From Artemia franciscana (lineage: Eukaryota > Arthropoda > Branchiopoda > Anostraca > Artemiidae): a DNA stretch of 64,000 nucleotides. Positions 1 through 11,275 of this stretch are shown here, in pieces. The position numbers and the translations under genes were made by a program. The notes beneath the pieces were generated by a model. The model did not search any database. It was not told where the DNA came from and saw only the letters and a program-made list of their open reading frames with translations. The stretch lies in contig NC_088867.1 in assembly GCF_032884065.1 (NCBI RefSeq), forward strand, positions 52,163,209 through 52,227,208, given 5' to 3'. Position 1 is the first letter of the stretch. Each line of letters starts with the position of its first letter.

Positions 1-750
1 AAAACACCCATAAATGTTTTACTTTTCTTTTTTCCTTAGGAGTTTCACTCATTTGGTGTATGACGGAATTAAAAAAAAAATTTATTCTATCGTTGTTCAA
101 ACTTTGTTTAGAGCATGCATAATTGTATTTAATGTAGTTTTATGTATAAATTTAAGTGTTTCTAATTTTATTCTTTGGATATTCTTACCCTTGTGAAGCT
201 AAATGAGTTCAAATACATCAGGGAATTGGCAAAAGATGCCATGATTAACCACAGACCCAAATGGAGAATTTTTCAAACAATGGAAAAAAATAGAGAATGT
301 TGACTAGAAGAGAAATAATTCGACTCAATTTAACTAGTAAAAAAAAGGCTTTTACAGAATATTTAAAACAAGCATATTGGCTTTATATATTTTTTCTTCG
401 TTAAGTAAAGAAAAAATTAGAGTAAGAAAACTAATAAATTACTTTAATGAAGAATCACGATAACTAATTACATATAGTTCTGGAAATATATACCGCTATC
501 TACATCGTACCAATTAAAGAATGAATAAAGGTTCTGAAATTAAGCTGTATTTAAAAGGTTTGAAAACTGTCCTTGAAAAAAAAGAGGGTAGCTGTTTGAT
601 ATCATCCAGGTAATTAATGTAATTTTCCTGCAAATTTAATTTAACTTCTTTCTTTTTAAAATTTTTAGCATTCTACTTAGTTTCTGCTCATCTTCGTCTT
701 CTTTGTGGCAATTTTGCGTCATTAAATTAAGCCATTGTATTTTATTCTAG
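1..750. other. AT-rich non-coding DNA, probably intron or 5' flank
   Basis: I see no convincing gene here. The open frames are short and low in complexity. The last 40 bases form a pyrimidine-rich stretch ending in TTTATTCTAG, which reads as the splice acceptor of the exon that follows, so at least the right part is probably intron. Any upstream exon, such as one for a RING finger, would lie left of the window or is unrecognised. Confidence 0.4.
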
Positions 751-923
751 TGGAGAAGGAATTGATATACCGTCCGGAAATCATACATTACCCCGTTTGC
801 CATATCAGCCTTCTGCTTGTCACCAACCGAGTGCATCTAGACAGAAAGATGTTGCTATGATTAAACCTCAGGCCCCTGCCCACTTGCTTCTTCTTGCTCC
901 GGCCACTGTGCGAAGGCTGAAAG
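751..923 (+). CDS. Internal exon, candidate PCGF/Psc-like Polycomb gene (start of RAWUL region)
   Basis: The exon is bounded by a good acceptor (TTTATTCTAG, AG at 749-750) and a consensus-like donor (AAAG|GTTTGT at 924). Read from 752 the frame is open throughout, about 57 codons; base 751 completes a codon begun upstream and base 923 starts one that is finished downstream. The peptide is rich in Pro, Ser and Gln and ends in LLLLAPATVRRLK. In the PCGF family (BMI1, MEL18, Psc) the RAWUL domain opens with a hydrophobic strand, a Cys/Ala-Pro-Ala turn, Thr-Val, then a helix with Leu-Arg/Lys-Lys. The exon end fits that pattern with a two-residue gap. Strand and order agree with the RAWUL-ending exon at 25608. 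The phases do not fit a direct join, because this exon leaves one base and the later one starts on a whole codon. At least one short exon, about 135 bases by comparison with BMI1, must lie between. It could also be an exon of an unrelated gene. Confidence 0.4.
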
Positions 924-2089
924 GTTTGTTATCAAGATTTTTATTTTAGGTTTACTTTCATTATTAGTGTGCAGACAGGCCTAAGCATGGAGATCTAACT
1001 TGGAAATTTACGGAGGACCAACTCCCAGTCACAAGAAATTTTTCATAAATCGAATACACCCTAAACTATATTGAACTTTAGGTATTTTAGCTTTGAAAAT
1101 GTAGTTGTTTTTTGGACTGCCAAAGGCCCTTCCTACGAAGGCTCACTAGTCGAATTCTGGATCCTGTGCGTAGTTTGTTTAATCTCTTGGTATGTTGCGA
1201 CTTCAAATATCAGACCCTTGAATATGGATACTAAATACATAATTTGTGAATACACTACTTCTATAGCTATTGTGCAACCCGCCGTTTCCCGTAGGGGGGG
1301 GGGGGAGATTAGTAAAAACCAGAAGATTTGAGCCTCTGTTTTTGTATAAAGAATTACTGTAACCACTTTATTTCTGAAAAAGATCGGTAACCTGTTGTTG
1401 AAACCTTGCAGGAGCAAGTGTTTTGAAGGCCAGAAAAGGGCTTGGTCTAAATTAAGTCTTGTTTTTCAATACCGGATCCCTTTTAAAAACATACAAACCT
1501 TCTTATAGTAAAATACTAAATTATAGTCAAATACTTTATAGTAAAATACTAGTTATGTCTACCATTAACAATTTACCGCGTGACTAGGCCGCCTGATGCC
1601 AACAGCTACGCTCCTACTCCATCCCAATCTATTCCAAGGGTCACTCTTTACCCCGCCCATAAAGAAACATTTCTCTTTAGCTCTCCCCGTTACTCTTCTT
1701 CAACAATAATTGGACTTGTCTTTTACTAAAATTTTACAAGTATACCATTTATATACCATTTCAAAGTGCAAGAGCTAGGGATTTTGAAATTCTTGTTTTT
1801 GTATATAAAAAAATAGTCACCACTTAGTGTTTAATTACCCCAAGTAGAGGTCATTACGTGATTCAAGAAATAAATAGATGCATTCTTTGGAGGGAAGTAT
1901 GGTAAAATACCAGATAATTGCCAATAAAAATGGGGTTTTGACTTCTAGCAAATATAGATTGAATATAACTCGACCAGACACAATAACTCGGATTGGTGTG
2001 TTTATAGATAACTGCTTAGAAAGAAAAAAAAGTTTAAATGTTTGAGTTATCTGCTTTGCAGATTAGGTATTTATCGTTTTGTAGTTTTT
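924..2089. other. Probable intron start; diverged dispersed repeat at about 1570-1700
   Basis: No gene is seen. A GC-richer patch at about 1575-1700 resembles 5242-5350 (shared blocks such as CAACAGCTACG and CACTCTTTACC), so both are old copies of one dispersed repeat (family E). A 10-G run lies near 1295-1304. Confidence 0.4.
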
Positions 2090-4725
2090 ATGGCACTTGG
2101 TATTAACCAAGTGACATATAGCAGTCGCCAATTCTGTCGGTCTGTCGGTCCCGGCTTTGCTACTTTAGGCACTTCCAGGTAAGCTAGGACGATGAAATTT
2201 GGCAAGCGTATCAGGAACCGGACCAGATTAAATTAGAAATAGTCGTTTTCCCGATTTGACCATCTGGGGGGGGGGGGGGAGTGGGGGCCCGGTTAATTCG
2301 CAAAAAATAGAAAAAATGAAGTATTTTAACTTATCAGCAAGTAATTGGATCTTAATGAAATTTGATGTTTGGAATGATATTGTGTCTCAGAGCTCTTATT
2401 TTAAATCCCGACCGGATCTGATGACATTGGGGGGAGTTGGAGGGGGAAAACCTAAAGTCCCGGTTTTGCTACTTTAGGCACTTCCAGGTAAGCTAGGACG
2501 ATGAAATTTGGCAAGCGTATCAGGGACCGGACCAGATTAAATTAGAAACAGTCGTTTTCCCGATTTGACCATCTGGGGGGGGGGAGTAGGGGCCGGTTAA
2601 TTCGGAAAAATAGAAAAAATGAAGTATTTTTAACTTATGAGCGGGTGATTGGATCTTAATGAAATTTGATGTTTGGAATCATATTGTGTCTCAGAGCTCT
2701 TATTTTAAATCCCGACTGGGTCTGATGACATTGGGGGGAGTTGGAGGGGGGAAACCTAAAATCTTGGAAAACACTTAGAGTAGAGGGATCGGGATGAAAC
2801 TTGATGGGAAAAATAAGCGCAAGTCCAAGATACATGATTGACATAATCGGAACTGATTTGCTCTCTTTGGGGTAGTTGGGGGGGAGTAAGTCTTAAAAAT
2901 TAGAAAAATGAGGTACTTTCAACTTACGAACGGGTGATCGGATCTCAATGAAATTTGATGTTTAGAGGAATATCGTGTCTTAGAGCTCTTATTTTAAATC
3001 CCGACCGGATCTGGTGATGGGGGGGGGGCGGGGAGTTGGGAGGGGGAAACCTAAAACTTGGAAAACACTTAGAGTGGAGGGATCGGGATGAAACATGGTG
3101 GGAAAAATAAACACAAGTCCTAGATAGATGATTGACATAAACGGAACGGATCCGCTCTCTTTTGGGTAGTTGGGGGGGGGGGTATTTCTGAAAAAATAAA
3201 AAAAATGAGGTATTTTTAACTTACGAAAGGGTGATCGGATCTCAATGAAATTTGATATTTAGAAGGATATCGTGGCTCAGAGCTCTTATTTTAAACCCGA
3301 CCGGATCTGGTGACATTGGGGGGGGGGAGTTGGGAGGGAGAAACCTAAAAATTTGAAAACACTTAGAGTGGAGGGATCGGGATGAAACTTGGTGGAAAAA
3401 AAACACGAGTCCTAGATACATGATGCTCTTATTTTAAATCATGACCGGATCTGGTGACATTGGGGGAAGTTTGGGGTGGGGAGACCTAAAATGATGGGAA
3501 ACGCTTAGATTGGAGGGATTGGGATGAAACTTGGTTGGAAAAATAAGCAGAAGTCTTGCATACGTAATTTACATAATTGGAATGGATCCGCTCAATTGTG
3601 GGGGGGGGGGGTAATTCTGAAAAATAAGAAAAATGACGTATTTTTAACTTACGAAGGAGTGATCGGATCTTCATGAAACTTCATATTTAGAAGGACCTCG
3701 TAACTCCGATATCTTATTTTAAATCTCAACCGGATCAAGCGTAATTGGGGGGGGCAGTTGGGGGGACCGGAAATCTTAGAAAATACTTAAAGCGGTGAGA
3801 TCAGGATGAAACTGGATGGGAAGAATAGAAACCTGTCTAAGATACGTGACTGACATAACTGGACCGGATCTGCTCTCTTTGGTGGAATTGGGGGGGGGGT
3901 AATTTTGAAAATTGAGGTATTTGTAACTTACGAAAGGGTGACCAGATCTTAATGAAATTTGATATTTAGAAGGATCTTGTGCTTTAAAGTTCTAATTTCA
4001 AATTCCGACCAGATCCTTTGACATTCGGGGGAGTTGGAGGGGGGAACCGGAATTCTTGGAAAACATGAAAATTGGAGTATTTATATCTTACGAATAGATG
4101 ATCGGATCGTAATGAAATTTGATTTTTAGAAGGAATTCATGTCTCAGAGCCCGTATTTCAAATCCCGACCAGATCTTTTGACATTGTGGGGATTTGGAGG
4201 GGGAAATCTTGGAAAAACACTTTGAGTGTATAAATCGGGATGAAGCTTGGTAGATAGAATAAACAAATGTCCTTGATACGTGATTGACAGAATCGTACTG
4301 GATTCGCTCCCTTTGGGGGAGTTGGGGGGAGGGGTTCAGTGATTTGGCGAGTTTGGTGCTTCTGGACGTGCTAGGGCGATGAAAATTGGTAGGCGTGTCA
4401 GGGAGCTGCACAATTTGACTTGATAAAGTCGTTTTCCCAGATTCGACCATCTGGGGGGCAAAAGGGAGAGGAAAAATTAGAAAAAATTAGGTATTTATAA
4501 CTTACGAGTGGGTGATCGGATCTTAATGAATTTTGATATTTAGAAGGACTTTGTGACTCAGAGCTCTTATTTTAAATCTTGACCGGCATTAAGCCTCTTA
4601 TTTTCCTTTTTAAATCAATCTGTTGATTCACAGAATTTTGTTAGAGCTCATACCATATGATCTCTTGGCTCTTAGCTCTTCTCGCCTCGTCACAAGTGCC
4701 ATATGAGCTCTTAGCTCTTGTTTTT
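2090..4725 (+). mobile_element. Family A element, long copy with ~290-bp tandem monomers
   Basis: The copy starts with ATGGCACTTG, whose last bases enter a perfect hairpin (CACTTGGT, loop ATTA, ACCAAGTG at 2094-2113), then a TCTGTCGG-rich leader. The body repeats a unit of about 290 bases: the phrase CTTAGAG recurs at 2774, 3068 and 3362, 294 bases apart, with later units shortened. Each unit carries a poly-G run of 7-14 bases and the phrase TTTTAAATCCCGACCGGATC. The right end at 4693-4702, CAAGTGCCAT, is the inverted complement of the first ten bases, and a run of GAGCTC/TAGCTC motifs follows. No open frame spans the units. Hairpin plus inverted ends plus internal tandem repeats recalls non-autonomous Helentron/DINE-like elements, but that placement is inference. 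Confidence 0.75.
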
Positions 4726-4764
4726 GTTAGTGATCTCCTTGTTTTGAATGAATTTTTTGTTGTT

Positions 4765-5008
4765 TATATGGCAACAAACAACAAAGAGAGATAAAACTCA
4801 ACAAAAAAAAACCTCAAACGAAACTGCGGTCAGTAGAGAAATGAGATGAAAGACTAAAATAACGCGGATATTTCGCCTGCATCTAAACTAGGCGTCGTCA
4901 GCACAAGATAAAAAGAAAAAAAAACCTAAACTTAAAACAAATAAAACCACCACCAATAATAATAATAATAATAATAGTAATAGTAGTATTAGTTGTAGTA
5001 GTAGTAGA
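4765..5008 (-). repeat. Family C repeat with (TAA)n/(TAG)n tract
   Basis: On the minus strand this contains a hairpin core CTGACGACGCC ... GGCGAAATATC followed by TTATTTT and a CTGACCGCAG block. The same layout recurs at 36990-37145. A (TAA)n tract at 4957-4976 grades into TAG-type triplets up to 5008. It may be the tail of a Penelope-like or other retroelement; not proven. Confidence 0.45.
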
Positions 5009-5009
5009 A

Positions 5010-5205
5010 CAATTTTATTAGAGTGGGGGGGGCGGTTAATTCGCAAAAAAATAGAAAAAATGAAGTATTTTTAACTTATGAGCGGGTGATTGGATCTTAA
5101 TGAAATGTGATGTTTGGGATGATATTGTGTCTCAGAAATCTTATTTTAAATCCCGACCGGATCTGATGACATTGGGGGGAGTTGGAGGGGGGAAACCCCT
5201 CCACT
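5010..5205 (+). repeat. Family A fragment (one partial monomer)
   Basis: Near-copy of 2270-2450: a G run (5024-5032), a leader-type block at 5036-5060, then the monomer phrases GTGATTGGATCTTAATGAAA and TTTTAAATCCCGACCGGATC and a closing GGAGTTGGAGGGGGGAAA. It has no terminal hairpin. Confidence 0.75.
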
Positions 5206-5600
5206 CTTTACTACTACTACTATGAAGAACTCACCGCAGCACCAAGCCACTGGAGTCCAACACAGCTACGCACGCTCCTCTATTCCAATTTATTCAGAGC
5301 CTCCCTCTTTACACCCTCCCGGGAAGTTTCTATTCCCTTTAAATGACATCCTCCCACCTCAACTGCGGACAACCTGCTTTCTGTTTAGCCCTAGACAGTT
5401 GGCTGAAAATGACAATTTTTGGTAATCTGTCATCCTTTATCCGCAGATTGTGCCCTAGCTATATCTACCTTTTTCTCATTACAGCCCTACAAAGCGGTAT
5501 TTACCTACGATATTTGCACCACCTACTGTTTGAAATACGGTCTGTCAGAGGGTTTCATTAGTTTATTTATAATGATTTATTTACGTTTTAAGCATGACTT
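5206..5600. repeat. Family E dispersed repeat, unknown origin
   Basis: A GC-richer block preceded by a short (CTA)n run. It shares blocks with 1575-1700. Open frames of up to 72 codons exist on the plus strand (5222-5425, 5343-5561), but they overlap in different frames and show no recognisable domain. I read it as a repeat rather than a gene. Confidence 0.35.
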
Positions 5601-6329
5601 TTTTTTTCACTACTTCTGCTCCCCTTTGGTTTAAATTAGTTCTGTACTTATTTTAAAAAACTTCTTTTGTTGAAACATCTTCTGTTTGTTAAGTTAAAAA
5701 AATTAATTTCTGTAAGTTTTGTTGATATTTTTTTTATTGATGAATAAAAGCAAAAAGATTTTGGGTTGCTCTTCATATTCTGGACAAAATTTTGCTAGGA
5801 ATTCTAAAAATAGCTATATTATAGAACTACAAATGGTCGGGTACGGGTACTAGTATTTTAAAAAATGTGAACAATTTTGGGAATTTTTGGGGGGTGAAGC
5901 TGTTCCGTCGTATCTACTGTTACAACCTTTGATATAGACGAATAATGATCAAATACTTCGTTGTAGGAATTTTTGTGTGTGTGTTATATTTTGCTTTAAT
6001 AGCTTGGTTGTTTACATTTATGCATTTTGAGCTAGTATATTAGCTAATATAGCTCCAATTTGTTGTAAAAAAAAAAGGAGATGAAGAATCCCTGACAAGA
6101 TTTGTTTCCAGTTGCGATTCCCTTGGTTCTGAAACTTTTATTGAGGTGTCTTCACGGCCTGAAATTTTAATGAGATCAATAAAAGAGATCACACTAAGAA
6201 TATAACACACACTATAACACACACTTTCAAACTAAGAATCAATACAACCATTTTTTTTCAAACAATCTTTGTCGCTGATGAGCTCCCTTCGGTCAACAAA
6301 TCAAAATGTAGTATCTACTGGTCCTTTCC
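5601..6329. other. No gene seen
   Basis: AT-rich sequence with short homopolymers and no supported feature. A CTGATGAG motif at 6270-6277 was considered as a ribozyme core and rejected. Confidence 0.4.
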
Positions 6330-6570
6330 GTCCAATATTCCCTCACAGTTTCAGCTAGGTCGCTTAAGGCGTTAATCTATACCATTAACCGTATATGAAC
6401 TATTGAAGACGTCTTATTCTGATATCCTGGATGGAGATAGTGTCATTTGATCTAGCTCAACATCACCTTCAGTATTGACAGAAAGTTTCAAATATCTTAG
6501 CCGTTCCTGCCGTATTGCAGATGAACCATTTTGACACCCTGGATGCATACAGTTCACCGATTTAGTTCAA
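6330..6570 (+). repeat. Satellite D, about two diverged monomers
   Basis: Contains the satellite phrases TTTTGACA..CTGGATGCATA, GATTTAGTTCAA, CAGAAAGTTTCAA, CTTAGCCGTTCCTG and ATTGCAGAT in the same order as at 9640-10740. It ends exactly where family B begins. Confidence 0.6.
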
Positions 6571-8242
6571 TATTAAATAAAAGAACAAGTTTTTGAAATG
6601 AAAGTAAGGAGCGACATTAAAACTTAAAACGAACAGAAATTACTCCGTATGTGAAAGGGGTTTTTCCTCCTCGACACCCCGCTCCTTACGCTAAAGTTTT
6701 TTATTGTTTTAAAAAGTAGAGTTGTGTCAAAGAATCAAAAGGAGGAAAAGCCCCTTTCATATACGGAGTAATTTCTGTTCGTTTTAAGTTTTAATGTCGC
6801 TCCTTACTTTCATTTCAAAAAACTGGTTTTTTTATTTAATTTCTGAAAGTTTTTGAATTAATGCATGTCTGATTTTGGCTCTCTGTGCATAAATTATTAA
6901 AATGAAATTTGTATATTAATTCTTTTTTTGGCTAAATGGCTTTCTCTTAGTTTTGATCAGACGATTTTGAGAAATAAGGAGGGGGGAGGTGGCCTAGTTG
7001 CCCTCCAATTTTTCGGTTACTTAAAAAGGCAACTAGATCTTTTAATTTTTAACGAACGTTTTTATTAGTAAACAAAATACGTAACTTAAGAATTAACTTA
7101 CGTAACAAACTTTTATATTCTAATATTTTTGATTATATATATGAGAGGGTTGGTCCCCTCGTAAATACCTTGCTCTTCACACTAAATTTTGTTTTGTCCC
7201 AATTCTTTAAGAATGACCCCTGAATCAGAAAGGCCGTAGAATAAATAGGTGAAATTACTTAAAAAAATTTTAGCATAAAGAGCGAAGTATTTATTTCCCC
7301 CTAAATACCACACTTTTTATGCTAAAGTATTTTTAGAAACCCTCATATGCGTAATAATCTCTGTTGTTTTAAGTTTTAATGATTCTCCTTACTTTCAATT
7401 GAAAAAACTTTTTCATGTTTTTTTTTATAGTAATGCTAGAAAGTCCTGCGCCCTTTTCATTGAATTTCTCTTCCCCCATGAAATATTCCTCCAAGGAAAG
7501 ATCCTCCCATATAGCCCCCTCCCCTGAACCCCACACCTAAACCAAAAAAAATTCCCTTGATAACGTCGGTACACTTCCCAGTAACTATTACTGTATGTAA
7601 ACATTGGTCAAAGTTTGTAACTTGCAGCCCCTCTCCCAGGGACTATGGGGGTAAGTCATCCCCAAATACATAGTTATTATTGTTTTCGACTATGCGGAAC
7701 AAAATGGCTATCTCAAAGTTTTGATCCGTTGACTTCGGGAAAAAAATGAGCGTGGGAGGGGGCCTAGGTGCCCTCCAATTTTTTGGTCACTTAAAAAGGG
7801 CAGTAGAACTTTTTATTTCCGTTAGAATGAGCCTCTTGCAACACTCTAGGACCACTTGGTCGATACGATGACCCCTGGAAAAAAAAACAACAAATAAACA
7901 CGTACCCGTGATTTGTCTTCTGGCAAAAAATACGTAGATTGGACCTTGAAATTTTTTCTTTTGGATTCTCTGATACGCTGAATGCGATGGTGCGATTTTC
8001 GTTAAGATCCTATGACTTTTAGCGGGTGTTACCCCCTATTTTCCAAAATAAGGCAAATTTTCTCAGGCTCGTAACTTTTCATGACAAAGACTAAATTTGA
8101 TGAAACGTATATATTTAAAATCAGCATAAAAATCCAATTCTTTTGATATATCTTTTAGCATCGAAATTCCTTTTTTTAGAGTTTCGTTTACTATTGAGCC
8201 GGGTTGCTCCTTACTACAGTTCGTTACCACGAACTGTTTGAT
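6571..8242 (+). mobile_element. Family B element, near full-length copy 1 (1.67 kb)
   Basis: Begins at TATTAAATAAAAG, then GTAAGGAGCGACATTAAAAC. Its inverted complement recurs about 170 bases on (6771-6815), so the first ~270 bases form a long foldback. A second foldback surrounds ACCTTGCTCTTCACACTAAA and its partner near 7190-7300. The right end is GGGTTGCTCCTTACTACAGT followed by a hairpin, CAGTTCGT-TACC-ACGAACTG (8217-8236), and TTTGAT. The full copies at 40253 and 50546 have the same termini and lengths of 1.70-1.71 kb. No coding frame is conserved among copies. Confidence 0.75.
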
Positions 8243-9000
8243 TCCCATATTCGATTAATTTTCACTCTAATTGTTATGGAAATATTCCATCCCGCTTGGA
8301 AGTGCGTCAAGGCGGTGTTCTTTTCAGTATTTGTATCCGCAGTGTGTTATACAAAATAATGCCCTTTCTTTTTTGTAATTTGGTAATCTCTCTTGTATTG
8401 CATATGCGGATGATATACTTCTAGATCTAGCCTCTCGAATTCCGTATCATCTATTTCAAAACATTTCAAAACTGTTGGTCTGTCATTGAATATTGATAAG
8501 TGTGAGTACCTAGTCTTTAATGCAAAGTCTATGCCCATTTGAAATCCGCGTTCTAACTTCTCCATCCATTGTGTCTCTGATTTGCGGCGGTCAAGCATTC
8601 ATATTTATTGGAATCTACTAGCTTTTAGGATCAATATTGTACGGCATATTAAAGAAAACTTAAAGCGGGTTATGGTAAAATAGTAGCTAATCGTGGTCAT
8701 TATTATTGAAAAGCGCTTGCATTGCTATACACTAGTTTTTGCGACCATTCAATACTTTTCCTATCTGGTATTTCACCTATCCTGAAAAAAAGACAAGATC
8801 TGGCTGAATTGTGTATATTATATTTCCGCTATTGTAAGTTTCTGTTTCATTTACTCCGGTCTTATAGGAAAAAGAAAATAATTCGGTATTTCGGGGCTTC
8901 TGACATTATTACTCTTTTGCGGAAGTTAGGCTCAAAATTAGAAAAGGATTATATTTTTTTCTCTGAGCCCCTTCCACCTCCTAGTTTGTTTATTTTCCCG
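8243..9000 (+). pseudogene. Non-LTR retrotransposon reverse transcriptase remnant
   Basis: A decayed reverse-transcriptase palm domain read across shifting plus-strand frames. VRQGGVLFS near 8302 matches the V-Q-G-G-V-L-S block before the active site. CIAYADDILL, with YADD encoded at 8403-8414, is the catalytic box. LSLNIDKCEYLVFN near 8480-8520 matches the conserved motif after it. Frameshifts separate all three and stops follow, so no protein is possible. The fragment lies between two same-strand family B copies. Its clade cannot be fixed from this short piece; the C-E-Y-L signature also appears in the minus-strand remnant at 46640-46985. Confidence 0.7.
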
Positions 9001-9189
9001 TTAGTTTTCACCTGTTTTCGCTTTATAGTTGTGTTATCTCTTAGCAGTTCTTTCGTTAGTTGAGTTATGGTTGTGGTATATATGTTTTATCGCTCGTATA
9101 GTTGTGTTATTTTCAAATTATACTCCATAATAGAGATGCTCCGAACACCCAGAATTGTATATTAAACTCTGAATTTGACGTTTTTTTCT

Positions 9190-9626
9190 AACGTGACCAG
9201 ATTCGTCCTGCGCCCTGCGCCCTTTTAATTGAATTTTTCTTCCCCCTTGACATATTTCTCCAAGGAAAGATCCTCCCACATAGCCGCCTCCCCTCAACCC
9301 TACCTCCAAAACCAAAAAAAATCCCCCTGAAAACGTCTGTACTCTTCCCAATAACATTATTATATGTAAACACTGGTCGAAGTTTGTAACTTGCAGCCCC
9401 TCCCCCAGGGACTGTGGGGGAGTAAGTCATCCCCAAAGACATGGTTATTATGGTTTTCGACTATGTTGAACAAAATGGCTATCTCAAAATTTTGATCCGT
9501 TGACTTTGGGAAAAAAATTAGCGTGGGGAAATTCAATTCAAAATTCAATTTTTTAGGGTTTTGGTTACTATTGAGCTGGATCGCTCCTTACTACAGTTCG
9601 TTACCACGAACTGTTTGATCCCCATC
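9190..9626 (+). repeat. Family B, 3' fragment with internal deletion
   Basis: Matches 7440-7750 of copy 1, then jumps to the terminal segment (GGTTACTATTGAGC, GCTCCTTACTACAG, hairpin CAGTTCGTTACCACGAACTG, TTTGAT). About 400 bases present in full copies are missing near 9530. Confidence 0.75.
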
Positions 9627-9639
9627 GGTATTCCCTCAA

Positions 9640-10740
9640 GACAGAGAGTTTTTTGATTTAGTTTAACATTTCTCTCAACTTTCGGTGAAAGTTCCCACTT
9701 AATACTCTTAAATGTTGCCGAGTTATTGCATATATGCCATATTGACATTCATAATGCATTTAATGTCTCCTGAATTAGTTCAATATACCTCTCGATATTC
9801 ACTCGAAATTTTTACTTAATACTGTTAGTTGTTCTTGAAATGTTATAAATGCGCCCTTTTTTTTACCTTTATGTTCACAGTTGCTTTTGACTTTGTTGTA
9901 CAATGTTTGCTTATTCCCTAAAAGTTTCTACTGTGGTCCATGGAACTTCCTGAGATACTGTCAATATGTCTTTTTGGCAACCTTGATGCACATAGTGCGT
10001 TTTGATTTTGATCAGTACCATCTGTACAACTATCTGAAAGTCGCCTTAATACCCTAAGAAGTTGTTGAGATATTTTTGATATGCCCTTTTTTCAACCTGA
10101 ATGCAGGTAGTATCTTATTGTTGAATTCAATTTGCTCTCTGATCATTCCTTGAAAGTTAAACTTGATATCAAAAGCTGTTCGTGACATGTTGCGGATACT
10201 GTCTTTTTACAATTTGTTCGGGATTTATCTCAACATGCACCGAAGGTTTCAGCTTTATACTTTAAACAATTCTTGTTATATTATATCAACTTTAAGCGAT
10301 TCTTGTTATATTATAGGTTCATCATTTTGACAATAGTGTATGCACATAGTGTCTTTCGATTTAGTTTAGAATCCTCCCCCAGCATCCTCTGAAAGCGTCT
10401 ACTAAATACTCTTATCCGCTCTTGATATTTTGCAGACGCGCCCTTTCGACTACTTAGGTGTATATAGTATACTTAGATTTTGTTCGACACCCTCCTCACC
10501 AATGATTGAAGGTTTCAACTTAATACCCTTAAAAATTACTAAGATATTGGAGATGTGCTCTTTTGACTACCTGGATGTACATATATTCTTATGATTCAAT
10601 TCAATTTTCTTCTCCACCTTCTCCTTAAAGTTTAAACTAAAAACCCCTAGCTGCTCAGTTATTGTATACTAGCCATTTTGACAATCATGATATTAGTCTA
10701 CTTTTAGTCTACTTTCATGTTTAATTCCTGGTCTGACATG
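9640..10740 (+). repeat. Satellite D, diverged ~115-bp tandem array
   Basis: The block TTTTGAC/CTTTTTxAC..CTxxATGCA recurs near 9742, 9852, 9966, 10082, 10200, 10320, 10439, 10555 and 10672, spacings of 110-120 bases. Each unit reads roughly: GATTTAGTTCAA, CATCCTCC, TGAAAGTTT, CTTAATACCCTTA, CTGTTCCTGAGATATTGCA. Units are strongly diverged, so the array is old. Confidence 0.75.
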
Positions 10741-11160
10741 TTGAGAGCCAAAATAATTGGACAATATCAACGCGGTAGCTCCCGAAAATGTCTGGGACAG
10801 CACTGCAACGCAACTGTGACCATGACTGGGGTCTCATTCGGAACCGGTTTTAGACTGATTGGAAACCAGTAACATCTGGATTGCCTCGTGGGTTGGACCT
10901 CACTTCCTCAAGGCCATGGTCACACAACAGTTGCATGCGCAATCAGTTAGCAATTATAGTCTCAAAACAGTTGCCCCATGGCCGCTGGGCCTTAGTTGCT
11001 CCTGAGCCGTTCTTGATAGTGCAAATATGTCTTTCTTACGACCTTGTTACACGTAGTACACCTTCCTGACTCTCATACAGTTCACCACCCTTCTCACCAT
11101 ACCCCAAGACCTCACTAAATTTGATTTCCAAGGATTTCAATAAAAGGGGTACCAGAATTG
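10741..11160. repeat. MITE-like insertion in satellite D, then one more D-like unit
   Basis: Between satellite units lies about 250 bases of different composition. It has an imperfect inverted pair: GCAACTGTGACCATG near 10812-10826 and CATGGTCACACAACAGTTGC near 10916-10935. D-like phrases (CCTGAGCCGTTCTTGATA, TTACGACCTTGTTACACGTA) resume near 11001. Exact termini are not visible. Confidence 0.35.
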
Positions 11161-11183
11161 ATAATAAGTAAAATACGCTTAGC

Positions 11184-11186
<3 letters not shown>

Positions 11187-11272
<86 letters not shown>
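11187..11272. repeat. (AT)n microsatellite
   Basis: About 43 uninterrupted AT units. Confidence 0.98.

Positions 11273-11275
<3 letters not shown>

Noticed and set aside
2090..2130. Canonical Helitron ends for family A
   Set aside because: A hairpin is present, but TC and CTRR termini are not seen. Helentron-like origin is left as a hypothesis only.
4088..4450. Minus-strand open frames in family A monomers with recurring KFHPDPSTLSVFQDF-type peptide
   Set aside because: The peptide recurs because the monomer recurs; frames are broken between units and at the poly-G runs, and no domain is seen. The same applies at 2656-2844, 3486-3674, 52686-52916 and 54677-54862.
6265..6300. CTGATGAG motif as a hammerhead ribozyme core
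   Set aside because: The stem II candidate is followed by CAACAAATC, not GAAA, and no stem I or III can be drawn.
9640..10740. CRISPR array
   Set aside because: Diverged ~115-bp tandem units without short exact repeats or unique spacers, in a eukaryotic context.
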